A stretch of 64,000 bases of DNA from Roseovarius nanhaiticus (lineage in GTDB: Bacteria > Pseudomonadota > Alphaproteobacteria > Rhodobacterales > Rhodobacteraceae): the NCBI RefSeq assembly GCF_900156535.1, contig NZ_FTNV01000003.1, forward strand, positions 62,001 through 126,000, written 5' to 3'. Below are positions 1-10,088 of this stretch, in pieces. The notes under the pieces were generated by a model. That model searched no databases. It was not told where the DNA came from and was given only the letters and a program-made list of their open reading frames with translations. A program made the position numbers and the translations under genes. How positions within the stretch are numbered: the stretch's first letter is position 1; each line of letters opens with the position of its first letter.

Positions 1-423
1 GCGGCGCCTGCGGGGGGCGCGACATCGACGGAAAACGCCGATGACGGTGCGCTGGTCGCGGCGTTGCGTACACAGGGGCATGTGGTGCTGGAGGATCTCG
101 ATTTCGGCACCGGCGCTGCGGCGCTGGGCGAGGGGCCCTTTGCCTCGCTTGCCGCGTTGGCGGATTTCCTGGACGAAAACCCGGCACGGCGCATCGCGCT
201 GGTCGGCCATACCGATACGGTGGGCGGGTACCAAAGCAATCTGGCGCTTTCGCGGCAACGGGCCGAGGCGGTGATGCGGCGTCTGGTTGCGCAGCACGGT
301 GTCGCCGCCGACCGGCTGGAAGCCGAAGGGATCGCCTATCTGGCACCCGTCGCACCCAACGATACGGCACCGGGCCGCGAGGCCAACCGGCGGGTCGAGG
401 CGGTGCTGTTGGCGCACGAATAG
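1..423 (+). CDS. OmpA-family C-terminal domain protein (partial, 5' end outside window)
   Basis: The reading frame is open from base 1 and ends at TAG 421-423, so only the last 140 codons are seen. The visible part is an OmpA/MotB-like peptidoglycan-binding domain. It has the characteristic GHTDTVG motif followed by N-x-x-LS-x-x-RA and ends with the E-x-NRRVE element near the C terminus. Proteins with this domain sit in the outer membrane or periplasm and hold the envelope to peptidoglycan. The N-terminal part is missing, so I cannot say whether it was a barrel, a lipoprotein or a caspase-fused form. It is followed by map with no clear operon link. Confidence 0.85.
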   Translation, partial: AAPAGGATSTENADDGALVAALRTQGHVVLEDLDFGTGAAALGEGPFASLAALADFLDENPARRIALVGHTDTVGGYQSNLALSRQRAEAVMRRLVAQHGVAADRLEAEGIAYLAPVAPNDTAPGREANRRVEAVLLAHE

Positions 424-547
424 GCGTCAGTGCCGCTCGTGGCGGACGGCCCCGAGCCATGATGGCGCGCGTCGCCCGCCGCCCTCTGGTCCTTTTGCGG
501 CAATCGTCTTAAGTAAGGCCGCAAATGGCAAGACATATGAGGCAGAC

Positions 548-1414
548 ATGCTGACCAAGCACACCGGACGCACCACCCGCGACGGCATCCGCATCCATGA
601 GGCGGCGGATTTCGCAGGCATGCGCAAGGCGGGCGCGCTGGCCGCGCGGATCCTCGACGATATCGCGCCGCATGTGACGCCGGGTCAGACGACCGGCGCG
701 CTGGATGCAATGATCGAGGCGATGGTCAATGAGGCGGGCGCCGCCTCGGCTACCATTGGCTACAAGGGGTACCGACATGCCAGCTGCATCAGCGTCAATC
801 ACGTCGTTTGCCATGGGATTCCGGGCGCACCCATTCCCAAGCTGAACACCGTGAGCCGCGACCTCGAGAAGCGGCGCAAGGATGACGCGCTGAAGGATGG
901 CGATATCCTGAATATCGACGTGACGGTCATCGTCGACGGCTGGTTTGGCGACACCAGCCGGATGTATGTGGCGGGCGCCGTCAAACCGCGTGCCGAACGG
1001 CTGATCCAGATCACGCATGACGCGCTGATGAAGGGCATCGAGGCGGTGCGGCCGGGCAATACCTTCGGCGATATCGGCCACGCCATTCAGGCGTACGCCG
1101 AGGCGCACCGGGTGTCAGTGGTGCGTGATTTTTGCGGTCATGGCCTCGGGCGTGTCTTTCACGCGCCGCCCAACGTGGTGCATTTCGGAACGCCCGGATC
1201 GGGCCCGACGCTGGAAGAGGGCATGTTCTTTACCATCGAGCCGATGCTGAACCTTGGCAGCTACCAGACTGAGCTTTTGTCTGATGACTGGACCGCTGTG
1301 ACGCGCGACAAGTCACTTTCGGCGCAATTCGAGCATTCGGTGGGCGTGACGGCGGACGGGGCCGAGATTTTCACTCTCTCGCCCGGCGGGTTGTTCCATC
1401 CGACGAAGCCCTGA
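548..1414 (+). CDS. map: Type I methionine aminopeptidase
   Basis: This enzyme removes the initiator methionine from nascent proteins in the cytoplasm. The 288-residue product has the five metal ligands of the family: Asp in NIDVT, Asp in FGDTSR, His in CGHGLG, Glu in TIEPM and Glu in QFEHS. The start ATG at 548 follows the GAGGCAG sequence at about 539-545. A longer in-frame extension upstream is high-GC filler overlapping the previous gene. Compared with the usual bacterial form there is an extra loop of roughly 15-20 charged residues between HGIPG and DGDILNID. It ends just before a hairpin terminator shared with the convergent flavoprotein gene. Confidence 0.95.
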   Translation: MLTKHTGRTTRDGIRIHEAADFAGMRKAGALAARILDDIAPHVTPGQTTGALDAMIEAMVNEAGAASATIGYKGYRHASCISVNHVVCHGIPGAPIPKLNTVSRDLEKRRKDDALKDGDILNIDVTVIVDGWFGDTSRMYVAGAVKPRAERLIQITHDALMKGIEAVRPGNTFGDIGHAIQAYAEAHRVSVVRDFCGHGLGRVFHAPPNVVHFGTPGSGPTLEEGMFFTIEPMLNLGSYQTELLSDDWTAVTRDKSLSAQFEHSVGVTADGAEIFTLSPGGLFHPTKP

Positions 1415-1453
1415 GAAACGCGATTGCGCGCCGCTGAGGCGGCGCGCGGCGGC

Positions 1454-1477
1454 AAGGTTTTTTCAAGGAAAAACCTT
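1454..1477. terminator. Bidirectional hairpin terminator between map and the convergent flavoprotein gene
   Basis: A perfect 9-bp inverted repeat has arms AAGGTTTTT (1454-1462) and AAAAACCTT (1469-1477) around a 6-base loop. It lies between two genes that end toward each other. Each arm supplies a T-run for one direction, so it probably serves both. Confidence 0.6.
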
Positions 1478-1484
1478 AAGAAGA

Positions 1485-1507
1485 TTGAGTATTTTTACCA
1501 AGATGAA
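1485..1507 (+). repeat. Dispersed short repeat, copy 1 (TTGAGTATTTTT-CCAAGAT type)
   Basis: This AT-rich stretch in a GC-rich intergenic region reads TTGAGTATTTTT, A, CCAAGATGAA. Nearly identical copies occur at 17353-17372 (inverted) and 21849-21871. All three are placed directly after the 3' ends of genes. Confidence 0.7.
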
Positions 1508-1525
1508 ATTGGACGCGTGTGCGTC

Positions 1526-2716
1526 TCAGGACAGGCGTGCCGTGATGGCCCGGCCTGCGGCGACGCCCGAGGCCCAAGCCCATTGGAAATTGTACCCGCC
1601 AAGCCAGCCGGTGACATCGATCGCCTCGCCGATGACATAAAGTCCCGGCACATCGCGCGCCTCGAGCGTTTTCGAGGTGATGCCGTCCGTGTCGATGCCG
1701 CCCAGCGTCACCTCGGCGGTGCGGTATCCCTCGGTGCCGCCCGGCGTCATCTGCCAGTTGCGCAGGCTGTCCACCAAGTGACTGAGCGCCGTATCGCTTT
1801 GATCAGCGAGGTTGCCTGCGAGCGGCAGTCCTGTCTGCTGCGGCAGCGCCGCGACGAGGCGAGCGGGAAAGTGGCGCGCCAGTTCGGTTGTCAGCTTGTG
1901 ACGGCCCGAGGTGGCGCGCTGTTCGCGCAAGGTCTCGAACAAGCTGCCCTCGGGGTCCAGATCCACGGTAATCGGGTGCCCCTCGCTCCAATAGGAGGAG
2001 ACTTGCAGCATGGCCGGGCCAGAGAGGCCGCGATGGGTGAAGAGCATTGCCTCGTCGAAACTGGCGCCGCCGGCGGTGGCGCGGCAGGGCAGCGCGGTGC
2101 CCGACAGTTCGGCGAAGCGCCCCTCGGGGAAGGTGAAGGGCACAAGGCCCGCGCGGGTGGTCGTGACGGCCAGTCCGAATTGGCGCGCGATGTCATAGGC
2201 AAGACCGGTCGCGCCCATCTTGGGGATGGATTTGCCGCCCGTGGCCAACACCAGGTTTCGGGCGCGAACCTCATGCGTCTTGCCGTCGCGCGTCACGGAG
2301 GCGCGAAAGGCGCTGCCGTCATGGCTGATCTCGCTCAGTTGGGTCTGCAGCCACAGATCGGCGCCCGCGCGCGTCATTTCGGCGCGGAGCATGGCGACGA
2401 TATCCTTGGCGGTCACGTCGCAAAAGAGCTGGCCCAGCGTCTTTTCGTGCCATTTGATGCCATGCGCCTCGACAAGCGCAACGAACTCCCAGGGCGAATA
2501 GCGGCCGAGGGCGGATTTGCAGAAATGCGGATTGGCCGAGAGGAAATTCTCGGGCTCGGTGTGGATATTGGTGAAGTTGCAACGCCCCCCACCGGAAATG
2601 CGAACCTTTTCGCCCGGCGCGCGTGCGTGGTCGATCACCAGGGTGGACCCGGTGCAATGCGCTGCGCACATCATGCCGGCGGCCCCGGCGCCAAGGATCA
2701 GCGTATCGACTTGCAT
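1526..2716 (-). CDS. HI0933/BaiN-family FAD-dependent oxidoreductase (flavoprotein)
   Basis: The product is a predicted cytoplasmic flavoprotein of 396 residues in the HI0933 (YhiN/BaiN) family. The N terminus carries the FAD-binding Rossmann signature LILGAGAAGMMCA, followed by KVRISGGGRCNFTN, a hallmark of the family. Near the C terminus are GEAIDVTGWLGGYNFQWAWASG, typical of the second FAD contact. The start was placed at the ATG ending at 2716 because the Rossmann strand begins three residues later; about 42 extra in-frame codons upstream look non-coding. The physiological substrate of most members is unknown. It is divergent from ftsW and convergent with map. Confidence 0.9.
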   Translation of the reverse strand: MQVDTLILGAGAAGMMCAAHCTGSTLVIDHARAPGEKVRISGGGRCNFTNIHTEPENFLSANPHFCKSALGRYSPWEFVALVEAHGIKWHEKTLGQLFCDVTAKDIVAMLRAEMTRAGADLWLQTQLSEISHDGSAFRASVTRDGKTHEVRARNLVLATGGKSIPKMGATGLAYDIARQFGLAVTTTRAGLVPFTFPEGRFAELSGTALPCRATAGGASFDEAMLFTHRGLSGPAMLQVSSYWSEGHPITVDLDPEGSLFETLREQRATSGRHKLTTELARHFPARLVAALPQQTGLPLAGNLADQSDTALSHLVDSLRNWQMTPGGTEGYRTAEVTLGGIDTDGITSKTLEARDVPGLYVIGEAIDVTGWLGGYNFQWAWASGVAAGRAITARLS

Positions 2717-2936
2717 GGGCCACGCCCTGCCCGAAGGGCCGGGCGCGGTCAAGATGGCGAAGGCCCGCGTGGCTGCGACCTGAAGTCCCGGAAGCTGGGC
2801 GGTGACCGCCGCAGAAATAGGCGGCTGGCCGGCGCCCGCCATGCCAAACGAGGCTTTCCAGAACGCGCCATTGCTGCTACTGTGTTACCATAGATCCCGC
2901 AAAGGGACGATGAACGAGGCAGGAGCGGCGGCTCAA

Positions 2937-4103
2937 ATGACAGAAATGGTCTATGGATCGGCGCCCGTCGGGGATGTCGAGCCAGTCCTTCCCAAGTGGT
3001 GGCGTACCATCGACAAGTGGTCGATGTCCTGCGTGCTGATGCTGTTCTGCATCGGCCTGCTTCTTGGTTTTGCGGCCTCGCCGCCCCTCGCCGAGAAGAA
3101 CGGCTTTGCCCCCTTTCACTACGTGCAGCGACAGATGTTCTTTGGCGGACTTGCCATGGTGGCGATGCTGCTGACCTCGATGATGTCGCCCAATCTGGTG
3201 CGGCGCCTTGCCGTGATCGGCTTTCTCGCCGCACTGGCGGCGCTGATGATGCTGCCGATTTTCGGCACGGATTTCGGCAAGGGCGCGGTGCGCTGGTACT
3301 CGCTGGGGTTTGCGTCGATCCAGCCGTCGGAATTTCTCAAGCCCGGTTTCGTCGTGGCAGCTGCCTGGATGATGGCCGCCAGCCGCGAGATCGGCGGCCC
3401 GCCGGGCCTCAGCTGGTCGTTCATTCTGACTATCCTCATCGTCGCCTTCCTGGCGCTACAGCCTGACTTTGGCCAAGCGTCATTGGTGTTGTTCGCCTGG
3501 GGCGTGATGTATTTCGTGGCGGGCGCACCCATCCTTTTGTTGGCGCTGATGGCGGGCGCCGTCGTTATGGTCGGCACGCTGGCCTATTCCAATTCCGAAC
3601 ATTTCGCGCGCCGCATCGACGGCTTCCTGTCGCCCGATGTGGACCCGACGACGCAGCTGGGCTTTGCCACCAATGCCATCCAGGAGGGCGGTTTCTTTGG
3701 TGTCGGCGTGGGCGAGGGGACCGTGAAATGGTCGCTGCCCGATGCGCATACCGACTTCATCATCGCCGTCGCGGCCGAGGAATACGGCCTGGTTCTGGTC
3801 CTGTGCATCATCGCGCTTTACGGCACTGTTGTCGTCCGCTCGCTGATGCGGCTGATGCGCGAGCGCGATCCGTTCATCCGCCTTGCGGGCACCGGCCTTG
3901 CCTGCATCTTCGGCGTCCAGGCCATGATCAACATGGGCGTTGCGGTGCGCCTGCTCCCGGCCAAGGGCATGACGCTGCCTTTCGTCAGCTACGGCGGCTC
4001 GTCCCTCATCGCGGGCGGTATCGCGGTAGGTATGCTCTTTGCCTTTACCCGCTCACGGCCCCAGGGCGAAATCGGGGATATCCTGCGAGGACGTGCGCGA
4101 TGA
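2937..4103 (+). CDS. ftsW: Peptidoglycan glycosyltransferase / division protein FtsW
   Basis: FtsW is the SEDS-family polymerase that makes septal glycan strands with FtsI, acting in the inner membrane at the division site. The 388-residue product is strongly hydrophobic with about ten membrane segments. It shows the SEDS motifs [15 protein letters not shown], the catalytic-loop region around [12 protein letters not shown], and the C-terminal [12 protein letters not shown] 2937 is preferred because the MTEMVYG start is the form I know from relatives and AGGAG lies upstream. ATG 2910 is the alternative. It opens the left dcw block and overlaps murG by ATGA. Since the block is detached from mraZ, a promoter should lie in 2717-2936. 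Confidence 0.95.
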   Translation: MTEMVYGSAPVGDVEPVLPKWWRTIDKWSMSCVLMLFCIGLLLGFAASPPLAEKNGFAPFHYVQRQMFFGGLAMVAMLLTSMMSPNLVRRLAVIGFLAALAALMMLPIFGTDFGKGAVRWYSLGFASIQPSEFLKPGFVVAAAWMMAASREIGGPPGLSWSFILTILIVAFLALQPDFGQASLVLFAWGVMYFVAGAPILLLALMAGAVVMVGTLAYSNSEHFARRIDGFLSPDVDPTTQLGFATNAIQEGGFFGVGVGEGTVKWSLPDAHTDFIIAVAAEEYGLVLVLCIIALYGTVVVRSLMRLMRERDPFIRLAGTGLACIFGVQAMINMGVAVRLLPAKGMTLPFVSYGGSSLIAGGIAVGMLFAFTRSRPQGEIGDILRGRAR

Positions 4104-5203
4104 GCGCGCGCCAGCCCCTGATCGTGATGGCCGCCGGGGGCACCGGCGGCCATATGTTTCCAGCGCAATCGTTGGCCGAGCATATGCTGCGCGAGGGTTG
4201 GCGCGTCAGGCTGAGCACCGACGCAAGGGGCGCCCGCTATACGGGCGGCTTTCCGCATTCAACGGAAGTGCGCCAGATCACAAGCGCGACCACCGCGCGT
4301 GGCGGCATTGCAGCCAAGGTGATGGCGCCTTTTCGTATCTTCGGCGGCGTTTTGGGCGCGACCTGGAGCATGTTCCGCGAGCGGCCCGATGTGGTAATCG
4401 GCTTCGGCGGCTATCCTACCATTCCGGCGCTGGCCGCCGCGTGGATCCTACGCATTCCGCGTGTTATTCATGAGCAGAACGGTGTGCTGGGTCGCGTCAA
4501 TCGGAGCTTCGCCAGCCGCGTCGACGCGGTCGCTTGCGGCACTTGGCCCACCGATCTGCCGGCCGGGATCGAGGGCCATCACGTCGGAAATCCGGTGCGC
4601 GCGGCCGTGGCCGAGCGTGCGGGCGCGGGTTATATTCCGCCGGGCAATTACCCCATGTCGATCCTCGTCATCGGCGGCAGTCAGGGCGCGCGCATTCTGT
4701 CGGACGTGGTCCCGCCCGCTATTGCCAGCTTGCCAATGGATATCCTGCGTAACATTCGCGTGTCCCATCAGGCGCGCGGCGAGGATCTGGAGCGCGTTGC
4801 GCTTTATTATGCCGAGAATGGCATCGACGCCGATGTGCAGGAGTTTTTCCGCGACGTGCCGCGCCGCATGAGCGAGGCGCAGCTGATCATCAGCCGCGCG
4901 GGCGCTTCCAGCATTGCGGATATCGCCGTGATCGGGCGGCCGTCGATCCTGATCCCCTATGCCGCGGCCACCGCCGACCATCAGACCGCCAACGCGCAGG
5001 CGCTGAAAAATGCGGGCGCCGCCATCATCGTGCCCGAAAGCAGGCTTGACCATTCTGCGCTGGCACAGCAAATCGAGACCGTCATGACGCACCCCGAAGG
5101 CGCAAGCCAGATGTCGCGCGCGGCGCTCAGCTGCGCCATGCCGGACGCCACGCTCCACCTGGCGGAGCTGGTCCAGACCATCGCACAGAAAGGCCAAGGC
5201 TAG
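4100..5203 (+). CDS. murG: UDP-GlcNAc:undecaprenyl-PP-MurNAc-pentapeptide GlcNAc transferase
   Basis: MurG converts lipid I into lipid II on the cytoplasmic face of the inner membrane. The 367-residue protein starts with the family's G loop 1 ([13 protein letters not shown]). It has [11 protein letters not shown] after it, the second GGSQGAR loop, and the C-terminal donor-site segment [26 protein letters not shown] 4100 overlaps the ftsW stop (ATGA), a typical translational coupling. The next gene, murC, starts on the base following its stop codon. Confidence 0.96.
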   Translation: MSARQPLIVMAAGGTGGHMFPAQSLAEHMLREGWRVRLSTDARGARYTGGFPHSTEVRQITSATTARGGIAAKVMAPFRIFGGVLGATWSMFRERPDVVIGFGGYPTIPALAAAWILRIPRVIHEQNGVLGRVNRSFASRVDAVACGTWPTDLPAGIEGHHVGNPVRAAVAERAGAGYIPPGNYPMSILVIGGSQGARILSDVVPPAIASLPMDILRNIRVSHQARGEDLERVALYYAENGIDADVQEFFRDVPRRMSEAQLIISRAGASSIADIAVIGRPSILIPYAAATADHQTANAQALKNAGAAIIVPESRLDHSALAQQIETVMTHPEGASQMSRAALSCAMPDATLHLAELVQTIAQKGQG

Positions 5204-6619
<1,416 letters not shown>

Positions 6620-6622
6620 CCC

Positions 6623-6931
6623 ATGCCCACATCGCTCATTCTTGCCTGCCTCTGGGCCATCGGCGCCAATCTTCTGGCCATGACCCCCAGCCGGGACAAG
6701 CATTGGCGCGCCGCCTTCTGCCTGATTGCGGTGGGAATTCCCATCGTGGGGTATGTGACCTACCAGACGGGACCGCTCATGGGCTTTTTGTGCCTTCTGG
6801 GCGCCATGTCGATGCTGCGCTGGCCGGTCGTGTATCTGGTACGCTGGCTGCGCGGAGCGCCGGTGCCGCCACGGGCGCCCCGTGTTCCCGAAGCAAGCTC
6901 GGATTTGACGCCCGAGATGGCCGAGAAGTAA
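6623..6931 (+). CDS. DUF2484 family small membrane protein
   Basis: This 102-residue protein has two or three hydrophobic segments (about residues 4-20, 29-47 and 49-70). A charged cytoplasmic-looking tail rich in Pro, Arg and Glu follows. It matches the DUF2484 proteins I recall between murC and murB in Rhodobacteraceae; no function is known. It starts 3 bases after the murC stop with GAGGGATAGCCC as ribosome binding site. It therefore belongs to the cell-wall operon, and a role in the envelope is an inference from position only. Confidence 0.8.
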   Translation: MPTSLILACLWAIGANLLAMTPSRDKHWRAAFCLIAVGIPIVGYVTYQTGPLMGFLCLLGAMSMLRWPVVYLVRWLRGAPVPPRAPRVPEASSDLTPEMAEK

Positions 6932-6950
6932 TGCCTGCCTGTGATTTGAT

Positions 6951-7244
6951 ATGCGGACACAGCTTGTGACCGGCCTTCCGCCTCTTCTGCTTCTCTTCAT
7001 GATCGCGGCCTTTTGCGTCGGGGCAGGGGTTTTCTACCGTGTTGGTATGCGCCGCCGCAGCCATGTGGCGATGATCAGCTGGGGTGTTGCGGGCGCGCTG
7101 GTCATGGCGATCGGCTGGGGCGCCTATGCGGTTCAGGCGCCGCCGGTTGCCGCGATCTTTACCGGGCTCATCCTGCCCATCTGGCTCTTCGGCGGCCTGC
7201 TTGGCATGATCGTGGGGCTTGCCCGGCAGGCGCTGCGCAAATGA
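6951..7244 (+). CDS. Small hydrophobic protein of unknown function
   Basis: The 97-residue product has three predicted membrane helices (about residues 8-28, 41-60 and 67-90). The short basic linker RVGMRRRSH lies between the first two, and a basic C terminus follows. I do not recognise the family. The start ATG 6951 has only a weak ribosome binding site. The gene ends in an ATGA overlap with murB, which argues that it is real and translationally coupled. Together with DUF2484 it makes a pair of small membrane proteins inside the peptidoglycan operon. Confidence 0.7.
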   Translation: MRTQLVTGLPPLLLLFMIAAFCVGAGVFYRVGMRRRSHVAMISWGVAGALVMAIGWGAYAVQAPPVAAIFTGLILPIWLFGGLLGMIVGLARQALRK

Positions 7245-8206
7245 GCGCGCCCATGCCAACCCCGCGCGGGCGTCTGACGCCGCAGCGCCCGCTTGCGGAC
7301 CTTACTTGGCTCCGCGTGGGCGGGCCCGCCGATTGGCTTTTCCAGCCCGCGGATGAGGCCGATCTGGCAGACTTTCTGCGCGATCTGGACCCGGACGTGC
7401 CGGTGTTTCCCATGGGTGTCGGCAGCAACCTGATCGTGCGCGATGGCGGCCTGCGGGCTGTGGTGATCCGGCTGGGGCGGGGCTTCAACGGTATCGAGGT
7501 AAGCGGTGATAACGTCATCGCAGGGGCCGCCGCGCTGGATGCGCATGTGGCGCGGCGCGCGGCGGAGGCGGGGATCGACCTGACCTTCCTACGCACCATT
7601 CCCGGTGCCATAGGCGGCGCGCTGCGCATGAATGCGGGCTGCTACGGCACCTATACGGCGGATGCCTTCGTCAGCGCCCGCGCCATCACGCGGGCGGGCC
7701 AGATTGTCACGCTGAGCGCGGAGGATCTGAATTTTCGCTATCGCCAGACCGATCTGCCCGAAGGCTGGGTGCTGATCTCGGGCACCTTCACGGGGCCGAA
7801 GGGCGAGCCGGACAGGCTTGCTGCGAAGATGCAAGAGCAGCTGAAGAAGCGGGACGAGACGCAGCCGACCAAGGACCGCACCGCGGGCAGCACCTTTCGC
7901 AACCCTGCCGGGCACAGCAGCACAGGCCGGGCGGATGACGTGCATGACCTCAAGGCGTGGAAGGTGATCGACGATGCGGGCATGCGCGGCGCGCGGCGTG
8001 GCGGCGCGCAGATGAGCCCGATGCATTCCAATTTCCTCGTCAATACCGGCGGCGCCACCGCCGCCGACCTCGAAGGTCTGGGCGAAGATGTCAGAAAAAA
8101 GGTTTTTCAAACCAGCGCAATAGAGTTAGAGTGGGAAATCATGAGGGTCGGCATACCGGCCCCGGCAGGACAGGCCCCTGCCGAAGATCGTGAAAAAGAC
8201 CAGTAA
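7241..8206 (+). CDS. murB: UDP-N-acetylenolpyruvoylglucosamine reductase
   Basis: MurB is the FAD- and NADPH-dependent reductase that makes UDP-MurNAc in the cytoplasm. The 321-residue protein contains [10 protein letters not shown] and the FAD contact [12 protein letters not shown]. It also has [19 protein letters not shown], the active-site segment [13 protein letters not shown], and [15 protein letters not shown]. It starts at ATG 7241, overlapping the preceding gene. The tail after about residue 295 ([16 protein letters not shown]) is longer and more charged than I expect, and may be a lineage-specific extension. Confidence 0.94.
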   Translation: MSAPMPTPRGRLTPQRPLADLTWLRVGGPADWLFQPADEADLADFLRDLDPDVPVFPMGVGSNLIVRDGGLRAVVIRLGRGFNGIEVSGDNVIAGAAALDAHVARRAAEAGIDLTFLRTIPGAIGGALRMNAGCYGTYTADAFVSARAITRAGQIVTLSAEDLNFRYRQTDLPEGWVLISGTFTGPKGEPDRLAAKMQEQLKKRDETQPTKDRTAGSTFRNPAGHSSTGRADDVHDLKAWKVIDDAGMRGARRGGAQMSPMHSNFLVNTGGATAADLEGLGEDVRKKVFQTSAIELEWEIMRVGIPAPAGQAPAEDREKDQ

Positions 8207-8274
8207 AACAGAACCATATAAGGTTCGTTATAATAATCGGGGCCGCAAACGGCCCGGGACATTGAGGCAGATCG

Positions 8275-9195
8275 GTGGTGCGTTCGAGCAGAACAAACCC
8301 CAAAGTCGCGGTAATCATGGGCGGCATGTCGGCAGAGCGCGACGTGTCCCTGTCAAGCGGGCGTGAATGCGCCGCCGCGCTGAGGGATGAAGGCTACAAC
8401 GTAGTCGAAGTGGACGCTGGCGCGGACCTGGCGCAAAAGCTGTCCGACATCGCCCCCGACATCGTCTTTAACGCACTTCATGGCCGCTGGGGCGAGGATG
8501 GCTGCGTTCAGGGCCTTCTGGAATGGCTGCGCATTCCCTACACCCATTCGGGCGTTCTTAGCTCGGCCTTGGCGATGGACAAGGAGGCGACCAAGTCCGC
8601 CTACCGCGCCGCTGGCCTTCCGGTTGTGCCCAGCATCATTGCGGATCGTGACGACGTGCGCCGCGCGCATCCCATGCAGCCGCCCTATGTGGTCAAGCCC
8701 TACAACGAAGGCTCCAGCGTCGGTATCTATATCGTGCGCGAGGACGCCAATGGTCCCGCGCAGCTGAGCGATGACATGCCCGAGCGCGTGATGGTCGAAG
8801 CCTATGCGCCGGGCCGCGAGCTGACCACCACAGTCATCGGGGGCAAGCCGCTGACTGTGACGGATATCATCACCGATGGCTGGTATGACTACGCGGCGAA
8901 ATACGAACTTGGCGGATCGCGCCATGTCGTGCCCGCCGAGATCCCCCAAGAGATTTTCGACCTCTGCATGTCCTACGCCGTCAGGGCGCATGAGATCTTG
9001 GGGTGCCGCGGTGTCAGCCGCACCGATTTCCGCTGGGACGAGGCGCAGGGCGCCGAAGGCCTGATCCTTCTTGAGACGAATACGCAGCCCGGCATGACGC
9101 CCACGTCGCTCAGCCCTGAACAGGCGCAGGCGACAGGCATGACATTCGGCGCGCTCTGCAGTTGGATGGTGGAGGATGCGTCATGCGATCGTTGA
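8275..9195 (+). CDS. ddl: D-alanine--D-alanine ligase
   Basis: Ddl joins two D-alanines for the stem pentapeptide. The 306-residue ATP-grasp protein has the N-terminal VAVIMGGMSAERDVSLSSG and the HGRWGEDG motif. The grasp lysine segment VVKPYNEGSSVGI and the C-terminal metal-binding LLETNTQPGMTPTSLSPEQA are also present. The chosen start is GTG 8275 with GAGGCAG upstream at 8264-8270. No ATG precedes the first beta strand in frame. Its end overlaps ftsQ by 13 bases. Confidence 0.94.
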   Translation: MVRSSRTNPKVAVIMGGMSAERDVSLSSGRECAAALRDEGYNVVEVDAGADLAQKLSDIAPDIVFNALHGRWGEDGCVQGLLEWLRIPYTHSGVLSSALAMDKEATKSAYRAAGLPVVPSIIADRDDVRRAHPMQPPYVVKPYNEGSSVGIYIVREDANGPAQLSDDMPERVMVEAYAPGRELTTTVIGGKPLTVTDIITDGWYDYAAKYELGGSRHVVPAEIPQEIFDLCMSYAVRAHEILGCRGVSRTDFRWDEAQGAEGLILLETNTQPGMTPTSLSPEQAQATGMTFGALCSWMVEDASCDR

Positions 9196-10088
9196 TCAAG
9201 CGCGGCACCTCCAGTCGTCAAACCGGGGCCAAGTCCGATCCGGCCCCGTCGCGCTGGGCGTATCGGATGCAGCGCGTGCTGCTGACGCCGATGTATCGCC
9301 GCCTCTTGCGGTTTGGCATTCCCTTTTGCCTCAGCTTCGGCATCGGCACCTGGTATCTGTCCGATCCCGCCGTTCAGCAGCGCCTGCAACTGGCCATCGC
9401 CGACATCCGCCACCAAATCCAGACGCGCCCCGAATTCATGGTCAAGCTCATGTCCGTCGAGGGCGCCAGCGACCGCGTCGCCGAAGAGGTGCGCGACAGT
9501 TTCGCGTACACGCTGCCTGCCAGCTCGTTTGACATGGATCTCGATGCGGTGCGTGTCGCGGTCGAAGATATTCCAGCCGTCGCCGCAGCCGCCGTGCGCG
9601 TGCGCCAAGGCGGCGTTCTGGAGATCCGCATCAGCGAGCGTGAGCCTGCTGCGCTGATCCGCGTGCCCGGCGGCCTGATCGTGATGGATGCCGAAGGCGT
9701 GGCGCTTGACGCCGCCGCGCATCGCGGCGAGCGGCCGGATCTGCCGGTGCTGACTGGCGCCGGGGCTGACGAGGCCATCCCCGAGGCTCTGGCGATCCGC
9801 GCCGCTGCCGCGCCCCTTGCGGGCCGTCTGCGCGGCCTCGTGCGGATGGGCGAGCGGCGCTGGGACGTGGTGCTGGACCGCGATCAGCGCATCATGCTGC
9901 CCGAGGATGATCCGGTGCGCGCGCTGGAGCGCGTGATCGTGCTGAGCGAAGCGCAGGACATGCTGGAGCGCGACATCGCGGCAGTGGACATGCGGCTGTC
10001 GGACCGACCGACGCTGCGGATGAAGGAACAGGCCACATCCGAATGGTGGCGGGTACGCAATGAACAGGCAGGGACAAGCGCAGAATGA
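9183..10088 (+). CDS. ftsQ: Cell division protein FtsQ
   Basis: FtsQ is a single-pass inner-membrane divisome scaffold that binds FtsL/FtsB. The 301-residue product has a basic cytoplasmic N terminus of about 45 residues. A hydrophobic segment around residues 43-62 (RFGIPFCLSFGIGTWYL) is followed by a periplasmic POTRA-like and beta region (LMSVEGASDRVAEEVRD; DLDAVRVAVEDIPAV). The start ATG 9183 lies inside the end of ddl. A longer start at 9162 is possible but lies deeper in ddl. The ftsQ stop overlaps the ftsA start (ATGA). Confidence 0.92.
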   Translation: MRSLIKRGTSSRQTGAKSDPAPSRWAYRMQRVLLTPMYRRLLRFGIPFCLSFGIGTWYLSDPAVQQRLQLAIADIRHQIQTRPEFMVKLMSVEGASDRVAEEVRDSFAYTLPASSFDMDLDAVRVAVEDIPAVAAAAVRVRQGGVLEIRISEREPAALIRVPGGLIVMDAEGVALDAAAHRGERPDLPVLTGAGADEAIPEALAIRAAAAPLAGRLRGLVRMGERRWDVVLDRDQRIMLPEDDPVRALERVIVLSEAQDMLERDIAAVDMRLSDRPTLRMKEQATSEWWRVRNEQAGTSAE

